DNA of 64,000 bases from Cranoglanis bouderius (lineage: Eukaryota > Chordata > Actinopteri > Siluriformes > Cranoglanididae). Of the stretch, positions 54,451 through 64,000 are shown piece after piece. Positions within the stretch are counted from its first letter, which is position 1. Each line of letters opens with the position of its first letter. The DNA is taken from assembly GCA_023630585.1 (NCBI GenBank), contig CM042566.1, positions 15,886,754 to 15,950,753 on the forward strand, read 5' to 3'. A model generated the notes under the pieces. That model had not been told where the DNA came from. It saw only the letters and a program-made list of their open reading frames with translations, and did not search any database. Position numbers and translations under genes: made by a program.

Positions 54451-54894
54451 GATACAATTTACCACTTACCAAGGAAACACACACACACACACAAAGCAGT
54501 CTCGAAGACAAAGAAACCTGAAGGTATGCCTGTTTCACGACTATTTATAAGCTGCAGGTGCACGCAAACAATGATGTAGATCACAGAGGTTATTTAGGCC
54601 AAATTCGGGGCTGTTTGACACACATACTTCGCAACCGGTCGAACAAAGAATGTTCTCATTAGCATTTGATGCGCAGCATCGAGAGTAGCTTTTGATAGGG
54701 AACATGGAACCCAGCAGATTCTAACAGAAGCAATATGACATCACAAGGGCCAGAGTCATGTGACTGGGGCGGGAAAGAAGTCAGTGATGTAAGAACAGTC
54801 CTGAAAGTTCCAAGAAAGCTTTGACAGTGAGTGAATGGGGGAAATAGTGGCTACTTCGAGAAGTGATTGTGAAAACTAGGTTTACTTTATTTAT

Positions 54895-54912
54895 TTATTT
54901 GATTATTTATTA

Positions 54913-54977
<65 letters not shown>

Positions 54978-54980
54978 TAT
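54895..54980. repeat. (TTA)n microsatellite within satellite A
   Basis: About 25 ATT/TTA units. Equivalent tracts recur at 55709-55770, 57291-57362, 57927-57963 and 60803-60897, and a TTTA version at 61478-61550. Confidence 0.95.
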
Positions 54981-55702
54981 TATTTTTGCCTCCTGTAGAA
55001 GAAAGAAGGAAAGTTACATATGGTACTTAAAAAAAAAAAAAGAAAAAGAAATGGAACTGATGTACATTATAAAGTTTTCAGCTCTACTTATGAAAAACAA
55101 GGGGACATAACAGGTTTTAATACAGATCATAGCCCATATCTAACTCTAATCAAAGCCTACATCTAACTAAACATTCAAAATAGTAAACTCCTAAGTCTCG
55201 ATAATGTTTGGGCAAGTCAATGAAAAATAATTGGTTTCATTAACACGTCATCAGGTGAAAAAACAGCACATACATCACATAATCTAAGCCACAAAACTGC
55301 CATTAGCTTTCTGTTTCTGCTAGAAAGGACTGGGAACCCAGCAGATTCTAATAGAAGCAAAACAACATCACAAGGGCCAGAGTCATGTGACTGATTTTCT
55401 GTTTCTAGCAGCAAGGACTGGGAACCCCGCAGATTCTAATAGAAGCAAAACGACATCACAAGGGCCAAAGACATGTGATTGACTTTCTGTTTCTAGCAGC
55501 AAGAACTTGGAACCGAGCAGATTCTAACAGAAGCAATGACATCACAAGGGCCAGAGTCATGTGACTGGGGCGGGAAAGAAGTCAGTGATGTAAGCCCAGT
55601 CCTGACAGATCCAAGACAGCTTTAACAGTGCGTGAATGGGGGAAATAGTGGATACATCAAGAAGTGATTGTGAAAACTAGGTTTATTTATTTATTTATTT
55701 GA

Positions 55703-55755
<53 letters not shown>

Positions 55756-57284
55756 TACTTCTATTATTATTGCTCCTGTAGAAGAAAGAACAAAGTTACA
55801 TATGGTCCTTAAATAAAATAAAAAAAATTTTTAAAAAAATAAATAAATAAAAAAAAAGAAAAGAAAAGAAATGGAACTGATGGACATTATAAAGTTTTCA
55901 GCTCTAGTTATGAAAAAGGAGGGCACATAACAGGTTTTAATTCAGATCATAGCCCATATCTCACTCTAATCAAAGTCTACATCTAACTAAACATTCAAAG
56001 TAGCAGCAAGAACTTGGAACTCAGCATATTCTAACAGAAGCAATATGACATCACAAGGGCCAGAGTCATGTGATTGACTTTCTGTTTCTAGCAGCAAGAA
56101 CTTGGAACCCAGCAGATTCTCACAGAAGCAATATGACATCACAAGGGCCAGAGTCATGTGACTGGGGCAGGAAAGAAGTCAGTGATGTAAGCCCAGTCCT
56201 GACAGTTCCAAGACAGCTTTAACAGTGAGTGAATGGGGGAAATAGTGGATACATCAAGAAGTGACTGTAAAAACTAGGTTTATTTAGTTATTTATTTGAT
56301 TATTTATTAATTATTATTTTATCTTTTTGGTCCCTGTAGAAGAAACAAGCAAAGTTACTTAAAAAAAAAAGAAAAGAAATGGAACTGATGTACATAATAA
56401 AGTTTTCAGCTCTACTTATGAAAAAGGAGGGGACATAACAGGTTTTAATACAGATCATAGCCCATATCTAACTCTAATCAAAGCCTGCATATAACTAAAC
56501 ATTCGAAATAGTAAACTCCTAAGTCTCGAGAATGTTTCAGCAAGTCAAAGAAAAATAATTCCTTTCATTAACATGTCATCAGCTGAAAAAAGAGCACATA
56601 CATCACTTAATCTAAGCCAGAAAAATGCCATTAGCTTTCTGTTTCTAGCTTTCTGTCTCTCCCCTCCTTATGAAAAAGGAGGGGACATAACAGGTTTTAA
56701 TACAGATGATAGCCCATATCTAACTCTAATCAAAGCCTACATCTAACTAAACATTCGAAATAGTAAACTTCTAAGTCTCGAGAATGTTTGAGTAAGTCAA
56801 AGAAAAATAATTCCTTTAATTAGCATGTCATCAGGTGAAAAAACAGCACATACATTACTTAATCTAAGCCAGAAAACTGCCATTAGCTTTCTGTTTCTAG
56901 CAGCAAGGACGGGGAACCCAGCAGATTCTAATAGAAAAAAAACGACATCACAAGGGCCAGAGTCATGTGACTGACTTTCTGTTTCTAGCAGCAAGAACTT
57001 GGAACTCATCAGATTCTAACAGAAGCAATATGACATCACAAGGGCCAAAGACAAGTGATTGACTTTCTGTTTTTAGCAGCAAGAATTTGGAACCCAGCAG
57101 ATTCTAACAGAAGCAATATGACATCACAAGGGCCAGAGTCATGTGACTGGGGAGGGAAAGATGTCAGTGATGTAAGCCCAGTCCTGACAGTACCAAGACA
57201 GCTTTAACAGTGCGTGAATGGGGGAAATAGTGGATACATCAAGAAGTGATTGTGAAAACTAGGTTTATTTATTTATTTATTTGA

Positions 57285-57349
<65 letters not shown>

Positions 57350-57926
57350 TACTTCTATTATTATTGCTCCTGTAGAAGAAAGAACAAAGTTACATATGGT
57401 CCTTAAATAAAATAAAAAAATTTAAATAAAAAAAAAAAAAAAAGAAAAGAAATGGAACTGATGGACATTATAAAGTTTTCAGCTCTAGTTATGAAAAAGG
57501 AGGGCACATAACAGGTTTTAATTCAGATCATAGCCCATATCTCACTCTAATCAAAGTCTACATCTAACTAAACATTCAAAGTAGCAGCAAGAACTTGGAA
57601 CTCAGCATATTCTAACAGAAGCAATATGACATCACAAGGGCCAGAGTCATGTGATTGACTTTCTGTTTCTAGCAGCAAGAACTTGGAACCCAGCAGATTC
57701 TCACAGAAGCAATATGACATCACAAGGGCCAGAGTCATGTGACTGGGGCAGGAAAGAAGTCAGTGATGTAAGCCCAGTCCTGACAGTTCCAAGACAGCTT
57801 TAACAGTGAGTGAATGGGGGAAATAGTGGCTACATCAAGGAGTGATTGTGAAAACTAGGCTTATTTATTTATTTATTTATTTGTTTGTTTGTTTGTTTAT
57901 TTATTTATTTGTTTATTTATTTATTA

Positions 57927-57963
<37 letters not shown>

Positions 57964-58014
57964 TTTGCTCCTATAGAAAAAAGAAGTAAAGTTATATGTG
58001 GTACTTAAAAAAAA

Positions 58015-58790
58015 TTGTGGAGTTTTGCTCTCAGGTCCAAAATATACTGAATTTCATTCTTACTGGCTGAAGGCCCCTCCGCCCAATTTTCCCGTATGAC
58101 GTCAAGTACACCGCGCGGCTTGTGTCCATACAATAATTCAAACGGAGAGAACACCGTGGATGTTTGCGGGACCTCTCGTACTGCAAATAACAGGGGCTCT
58201 AGCCACTTATCCCAATTCCATGTATCTTCCTGCACAAACTTACGAATCATATTTTTAAGCGTTTGATTAAAGCGCTCCACCAGCCCATCCGTTTGCGGAT
58301 GATAAACGCTGGTGCGAATCGCTTTAACCCCCAACAATTCATACAGCTCGTGCAGGGTGCGTGACATAAAAGATGTGCCCTGATCAGTTAGGATCTCTTT
58401 CGGGATCCCAACCTGGGAGATAACACGGAAGAGTGTGTCCGCAACATTCCTTGCGGAGATATAGCGTAGAGGCACCGCTTCTGGGTATTGCGTTGCATAG
58501 TCCACTAATACTAACACAAAGCGATACCCCTGTGCAGATCAGTCTAATGGCCCGACGAGGTCCATGCCAATTCTCTCGAAGGGGACCTTGATTAATGGGA
58601 GTGGGCGCAACGGCACTTTTGGGATGGCCGGTGGATTCACCAGCTGGCATTCACGGCATTCCACGCACCACTGGCCAACGTCTCCATGAATGCCCGGCCA
58701 ATAGAAGAGAGCCAAGAGCCGACCTAATGTTTTCGCCTGCCCTAAGTGCCCCACCATAGTGAGCCGCATATTGAGCCGCCTGGAATAATA
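58015..58790 (-). pseudogene. Gypsy integrase
   Basis: A finger-like start (VGHLGQAKTLGRLLALFYWP, CVECREC) leads to RIGMDLVGPLD. A TAG at 58539-58541 breaks the frame. The catalytic core then runs VLVDYATQYPEAVPLR (first Asp), ILTDQGTSFMS (second Asp) and HPQTDGLVERFNQTLKN (Glu). All three acids are present. The C-terminal end is cut at the junction with satellite DNA. Confidence 0.8.
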
Positions 58791-58799
58791 CTTCCCGAC

Positions 58800-59513
58800 G
58801 GTTCTTCAGAACCAACAATTGGGTCACATTTTCCTGTGTCTGAGTGTCCTTCGTCACTCTGTAAATCCTATCTTTAATAATCGCGAAGTAGGGGTGGGAG
58901 AGCGCAATATTGGGCTGGATCGGCTGACCATCGATTACTCTCACTTGATCAAAGGCGTGCTTCAGGGTTTCGTCACGTGACTGCTTCAAGGGAAAATCCC
59001 CGAGGGGAATCCCTGCTAAGAGGGGGGGAAAGCCACTCCCCCCACTCTCGTTGTCATGCTGACATGGAGCTGTAGTCGATGGCTCTGGCACCGCCTCTCC
59101 CGCCAAGGCTACGCACATTCCACTCCCTAATGCAGGACCCATCCACAAACATTTCTCTCGCTAATAAACGAAACCCAAGCCAATTAGTTCCCAAAATTAG
59201 TGGATGGGTGAGACGGGGACTAACCGCTGCCTCCACTATATTTTTCTTCCCTCAAAATTTGATGACAATGGGCACTAGTGGATACTTGTGCACACACCTC
59301 ACCTTCATCAAACGTACATTTTCCAATGCCTCCCCTTGAACCAAGACTTGGTGAATTGAGGTTTGATTGCATCCTGAATCCACCAAGGCTTGGTATGTAC
59401 CCCCTTAAACACTCACCGGAATGCAGTATGTCCCTGCTTGATCCCTGATCGCTCCCACATCCATGACGGGGCACTGGTCCTGGAAATGCCCCAGATCCCT
59501 GCAACGCCAGCAC
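58800..59513 (-). pseudogene. Gypsy protease start joined to pre-integrase region
   Basis: Near 59340-59400 the minus strand encodes a retropepsin-like ALVDSGCNQTSIHQ in a frame that is soon stopped. A segment with PFAI-like RIYRVTKDTQTQENVTQLLV (58830-58900) belongs to the region before integrase. RT and RNase H, which should lie between, are gone. Confidence 0.6.
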
Positions 59514-60137
59514 GCTGACCCAGGCATTCCTCCTGCACTGGCAACTTTGGTTTCACCCACCTGAGGAGCAGAAGAGACAGAAACAGGGAGAGCAGAGGGA
59601 GTGGGAAGGGGAGGGGGAAAGGGACAGGTGCGTGGCATGGGTCGGGGTGTACCCAGCCCGCGTCTCCGGGGGGTAGGGACAGGGAAAGGACGAGGAGAGG
59701 CACGAGGTCGAGAGAGAGAGAGAGAGAGAGAGGAAGAAGGGTGGGGCTCGCCTGCCCCTGGATACGCCACCAGGGGATCCTCTGCCAGCTGAACCGCCTC
59801 ATCCAGCGACGCGGGACGATGGCACTGGACCCATTCCGCCATCCTGTCGGGAAGCCGGTTGATGAACTGCTCCAGCACCACTAGTTCGATCACTTCCTCC
59901 GTGTCATGCTCCTCAGCCAACAACCACCTACTGCAGTTGTCCCATAGCTTCTGGGCGAAGGCGAATGGCCGGCCGAGCTCCGCGAATGTCAGGACTCTGA
60001 AAGCACTGCTGGTGCTCTTCGGGGGTCCGCCCGACCCGATGCAGAATCGCCCACTTCAAGTCCGGGTATTCCAGCATGCTAGCAATGGGCAGCTGCTGGG
60101 CCGCGAGCTGCGCCTCGCCCGACAGGAGCGGTACCAG
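59430..60137 (-). pseudogene. Gypsy gag with SCAN-like domain and zinc knuckle
   Basis: The minus strand reads EYPDLKWAILHRVGRTPEEH, then after a frameshift EEVIELVVLEQFINRLPDRM, which together resemble a SCAN domain as found in Gmr1-like gypsy elements. After a low-complexity Ser/Leu/Arg/Pro stretch comes a CCHC knuckle, CWRCRDLGHFQDQC. The SCAN domain of tetrapod transcription factors is thought to derive from such elements. Confidence 0.7.
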
Positions 60138-60793
60138 GCATACATCACTTAATCTAAGCCAGAAAACTGCCATTAGCTTTCTGTTTCTAGCAGCAAGGAC
60201 GGGGAACCCAGCAGATTCTAATAGAAGCAAAATGACATCACAAGGGCCAGAGTCATGTGATTGACTTTCTGTTTCTAGCAGCAAGAACTTGGAACTCAGC
60301 AGATTCTAACAGAAGCAATATGACATCACAAGGGCCTGGGGCCTAAGCCATCATGTGACTGGGGCGGGAAAGAAGTCAATGATGTAAGCCCAGTCCTGAC
60401 AGTTCCAAGACAGCTTTAACAGTGAGTGAGTGGGAGAAATAGTGGCTACTTCAAGAAGTGATTGTGAAAACTAGGTTTATTTATTTATTTGTTTGATTAT
60501 TTATTAATTACTATTTTAATTTATTGGTTCCTGTAGAAGAAACAAGCAAAGTTACATATGGTACTTAAAAAAAAAAAAAAGAAAGAAAAAAATGGAACTG
60601 ATGTACATTATAAAGTTTTCAGCTATACTTATGAAAAAGGAGGGGACATAACAGGTTTTAATACAGATCATAGCCCATATCTAACTCTAATCAAAGCCTA
60701 CATCTAACTAAACATTCAAAGTGGCTACATGACTGTGAAAACTAGGTTTATTTTTTTTATTTATTTGATTATGTATTTATTTATTTATTTATT

Positions 60794-60835
<42 letters not shown>

Positions 60836-60851
60836 AATAATAATTTATTTA

Positions 60852-60897
<46 letters not shown>

Positions 60898-61513
60898 GCT
60901 CCTGTAGAAGAAAGAAGCAAAGTTACATATGGTATTTAAAAAAAAAAAAAGAAAAAAATGGAACTGATGTACATTATAAAGTTTTCAGCTCTACTTTTGA
61001 AAAAGGAGGGGTCATAACAGGTTTTAATACAGATGATAGCCCATATCTAACTATAATCAAAGCCTACATCTAACTAAACATTCAAAATAGTAAACTCCTA
61101 AGATTCGAGAATGTTTGGGCAAGTCAGTGAAAAATAATTCCTTTCATTAACATGTTATCAGGTGAAAAAACAGCACATACATCACTTAATCTCAGCCAGA
61201 AAACTACTATTAGGTTTTTGTTTCTAGCAGCAAGGACGGGGAATCCATCAGATTCTAATAGAAGCAAAACGACATCACAAGGGCCAGAGTCATGTCATTG
61301 ACTTTCTGTTTCTAGCAGCAAGAACTTGGAACTCAGCAGATTCTACCAGAAGCAATATGACATCACAAGGGCCAGAAGTCAGTGATGTAAGCCCAGTCCT
61401 GACAGTTCCAATTCAGCTTTAACAGTGAGTGAATGGGGGAAATAGTGGCTACGTCAAGAAGTGATTGTGAAACTAGATTTATTTATTTGTTTATTTATTT
61501 ATTTATTTATTTG

Positions 61514-61549
<36 letters not shown>

Positions 61550-61756
61550 TATGGGTTTTTTTTTTAAATCTTTTTTTGCTCCTGTAGAAGAAACAATCAA
61601 AGTTACATATGGTACTTTAAAATAAAAAATAAGAAAAAAAATAGAAATGGAACTGTTGTACATTATAAATTTTCAGCTCTACTTATGAAAAAAGAGGGGA
61701 CATAACAGGTTTAAATACAGATCATTGCCCATATCGTTTCCTTTGTTCGCAGAGGC

Positions 61757-62176
61757 TTGAAATGTGCTTTCTTGAGCAGGGGGACCTTGCTGGCGCTGCA
61801 GGATTTCAGTCCTTCACGGCGTGGTGTGTTACCAATTGTTTTCTTGGTGACAATGGTCCCAGCTGCCTTGAGATCATTAACAAGGTCCTCCCGTGTAGTT
61901 CTGAGAGTGCTCCTAATCTCAGCTCATTACCTGTGTAAAAGACACCTGGGAGCCAGAAATCTTGCTGACTGATATGGGATCAAATACGTATTTCACTCAT
62001 TAAAATGCAAATCAATTTATAACTTTTTGAAATGGATTTTTTTGTTGTTGTTGTTGTTATTCTATCTCTCACTGTTAAAATACACCTACCATTAACATTA
62101 TAGACTGATCATTTCTTTGTCAGTGGGAAAACGTACAAAATCAGCAGGGGATCAAATACTTTTTTCCCCCACTGTA
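61757..62176 (-). mobile_element. Tc1-like element fragment in satellite B
   Basis: The right end ggatcaaatacttttttccc then ccactgta is a common fish Tc1 terminus; ggatcaaatacgtatttcac lies inside. Antisense wording around 61780-61920 encodes part of the N-terminal HTH region (TREDLVNDLKAAGTIVTKKT). The other half is missing. Confidence 0.75.
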
Positions 62177-62477
62177 ACATAGCATAGTGAAATGTGTTAT
62201 ATTAGAGTACGTAGCTTAATCTTAAATATGCGTTTGTTAGAAACACGTTTCCTTTGCTCGCAGACGCTTGAAATTTGCTGTATAGCGTTTTGAGTGCCTG
62301 AAGCGCACCCATGTGTATGCACATAGAGAACTGATGAGAAAACACAGTGTTACCACACATTTGATGAAAAATGACTTTCTTCATGTTAAATTTGACTTTT
62401 TTTTCACATTTTCACACTTTATTATGACGATGAATGTTGCTGTAAACAATCATGTTTCGTATTATTTTAGGTTAGAG

Positions 62478-63183
62478 TGTTACGATAAACGGAGGGAGGC
62501 AGGATGTATGCGCAGGAGAAACAGTCCGTTTTTTACGAACAGAGGTATTCAAAAGTAATGGAACATAAAAAAGGGAAACAAACCGTAATCCACAAAACAG
62601 GTAAGGCAATAATCCAAGAGATAATCCACAAGGCAGTAATTCCAAAAGGCATAGAACATGAGAACGAAACAAAACAAAACCGAAACAACCGCACGAAAGT
62701 AGACTATGAACTATGAACTATGAGCTAAGAGCTATGAGCTATGGTCTATGAGCTATGAACTATGAGCTAAAAGCTATGAGCTCATCGTCTGTGAGCTATG
62801 AGGTATGAGCTATGAGCTAAGGGTGTGAGAAAGCGAGAAGGTAGCAGGCGTAGAGCACATGCTTGGATGAACTCTAATACTCCGCATTGAGGTGGAAACG
62901 GGAAGAGGTTTAAATAACCAGAATAATCAAACACATACGAGACACACCTGAAACTCATAATTAAACAATAAACAGAAAACCTATGAATGAACATACCAAG
63001 GCGGTGACATGATGTCAAACAAAAACAAAAGCACATGGCAAAGTAAACAAACGTGAGTTCTTGAATGTATATTCCACAACAGCGGTGCGGAGAATGGAAT
63101 GCGGAAGTGTTCGTGCAGCGAACGACTCCGAGAGTCAGCCACTCGCTTAGCGAGCAAGTCAGAGTGTGAGGGGATCTCTAACA
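62478..63183 (-). mobile_element. Solo LTR of the copy C family in satellite B
   Basis: On the minus strand it starts TGTTAGAGATCCCC and ends CGTAACA. It is flanked by tagag (62473-62477) and cagag (63184-63188), a 5-bp duplication with one change; the uninterrupted satellite unit has cagag once. Internal wording matches the LTR of copy C. A 7-bp-based minisatellite (gagctatgaactatgagcta) fills 62698-62822. Confidence 0.8.
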
Positions 63184-64000
63184 CAGAGATATGTCTGACA
63201 TATCATAGTATCATAGTATGTTATAAAGAAGTGAAATTTGTTATATTTGAGCACGTCGCTCAAGTGTAAGTATGCATTTGTTAGAAAAACACGTTTCCTT
63301 TGCTCGCAGATGCTTGAAATTCGCTGTATAGCGTTTGCAGCGCCTGAAGCGCACCCATTCTTCATACAGGACTGATGAGAAAACACAACGTTGCCAGACA
63401 TTTGATGACAGATGACTTTCTCCATGTTAAATTTGACTTTGTTTCACATTTTCACACTTTATTGTGACTTGATGTATGCTTTTGTAAACAATCATATATC
63501 GTGTTATTTTAGGTCAGAGACATGTCTAACATATCATAGTATCATGTCATGTTATAAAGATTTGAAATTTGGTATATTAGATTGCATGACTGAAGTGAAA
63601 ACATGCGTTTTTTTAGAAAAACACATTTCCATTGCTCGCAGAAGCTTGAAATTCGCTGTTTAGCGTTGTAAGAGCCTGAAGCGTACCCATGTGTATGCAC
63701 ATAGAGGACTGATGAGAAAATACAACGTTGCCAGACATTTGATGACAGATAACTTTCTTCCTGTTAAGATTGACTGTTTTTTCACATTTTCCCACATTAT
63801 TGTGACATGATGTATGCTTTTGTAAACAAACATATATCGTGTTATTTTAGGCCAGAGACATGTCTAACATATCATAGTATCATGTCATGTTATAAAGATT
63901 TGAAATTTGGTATATTAGATTGCATCTCTGAAGTGAAAACATACGTTTTTTAGAAAAACACGTTTCCTTTTCTCGCAGACGCTTGAAATTCGCTGTACAG

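Larger units (their letters stand above)
51957..54700 (-). mobile_element. DIRS-type retroelement, internally deleted, inside satellite A
   Basis: Gag, the RNase H end and a tyrosine recombinase appear in order on the minus strand, the layout of DIRS1 elements, which use a tyrosine recombinase instead of an integrase. The 5' end (plus-strand position about 54640-54700) has tagcttttgatagggaac, a typical DIRS terminus. Satellite sequence lies on both sides. Most of the RT is missing. Confidence 0.75.
58015..60137 (-). mobile_element. Ty3/gypsy segment without LTRs, within satellite A
   Basis: On the minus strand, from 60137 downward, come a SCAN-like gag domain, a Pro/Arg-rich stretch, a zinc knuckle, a protease start, the pre-integrase region and the integrase core. 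RT and RNase H are absent. The ends abut satellite sequence directly at different points of the satellite unit, and no LTR or duplication is seen. Confidence 0.75.
51480..61733 (+). repeat. Satellite array A (complex unit, about 0.5-1.1 kb), with two retroelement interruptions
   Basis: A unit with fixed order recurs many times: ggaactgatgtacattataa, cagctctacttatgaaaaag, cataacaggttttaatacag, gtttctagcagcaag, ggccagagtcatgtgactg, a TTA/TTTA microsatellite, and cctgtagaagaaag. The landmark at cagctctacttatg occurs near 51.5, 55.1, 55.9, 56.4, 57.5, 60.6, 61.0 and 61.7 kb. An internal ~85-bp block around tagcagcaag is itself repeated one to three times per unit. Units carry no gene. Confidence 0.85.
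61738..64000 (+). repeat. Satellite array B (~331-bp unit), running past the window
   Basis: Units contain cagagacatgtctaacatat, cacgtttcctttgctcgcag, gcttgaaattcgctgtatag and actgatgagaaaacacaacg. Equivalent points at 63184, 63523 and 63854 give periods of 339 and 331 bp. The first units are interrupted by a Tc1 fragment and a solo LTR. No gene is seen. Confidence 0.9.

Noticed and set aside
59601..59792. Gly/Arg/Glu-rich plus-strand frame
   Set aside because: Antisense of the low-complexity Pro/Ser/Arg stretch of the gypsy gag.

Overview
The window is vertebrate nuclear DNA, almost certainly from a ray-finned fish. It is AT-rich, full of Tc1-like transposons, and carries an esterase-type LINE with an AATTG-rich tail, tRNA-derived SINEs, DIRS and Ty3/gypsy retroelements and a fish-type endogenous retrovirus. 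The SINE head and the Tc1 mix would suit an otophysan such as a catfish, but the species is an inference. Only one stretch looks like a host gene: a short terminal exon near 3.7 kb with a 3' UTR. Everything else recognisable is mobile or satellite DNA.

Layout. 0-3 kb: an LTR fragment inserted in a small inverted-repeat element, then a nearly complete Tc1-like transposon (696-2220) and a decayed one. 3.4-4.2 kb: a perfect 39-bp hairpin and the host terminal exon. 6.1-13.9 kb: one minus-strand LINE (coiled-coil/CxxC plus SGNH-esterase ORF1, APE endonuclease and partial RT) broken by two Tc1-like elements and a solo LTR; removing the solo LTR and one 4-bp duplication rejoins the esterase GDS motif. 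14.5-16.1, 21.8-24.3 and 47.8-51.5 kb: three members of a gag-only LTR-element family with highly repetitive protein tails. The middle copy carries, in frame, a cysteine-rich zinc finger closely resembling the N-terminal finger of methionine aminopeptidase 1. 16.9-20.3 kb: nested Tc1-type elements, a MITE and a decayed retroviral pol. 24.7-28.7 kb: another Tc1 pseudogene and a fold-back structure with inverted arrays of a ~60-bp repeat.

28.9-41.3 kb: a young endogenous retrovirus with 1.69-kb LTRs, a 4-bp target duplication, an intact 610-codon gag with a long coiled coil, two retropepsin-like domains, RT with YVDD, a degenerate plus a second RNase H, and an env transmembrane region. Integrase and the surface subunit are missing, so RNase H runs in frame into the env cleavage site. 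It is defective through this deletion, one nonsense codon and frameshifts.

42-47.5 kb: microsatellite, MITEs, Tc1 remnants, two tandem SINEs and a related LTR. 51.5-61.7 kb: a long-unit satellite array with higher-order structure, interrupted by a deleted DIRS element and an LTR-less gypsy segment. 61.7-64 kb: a second, ~331-bp satellite with its own Tc1 and solo-LTR insertions, running off the window end.
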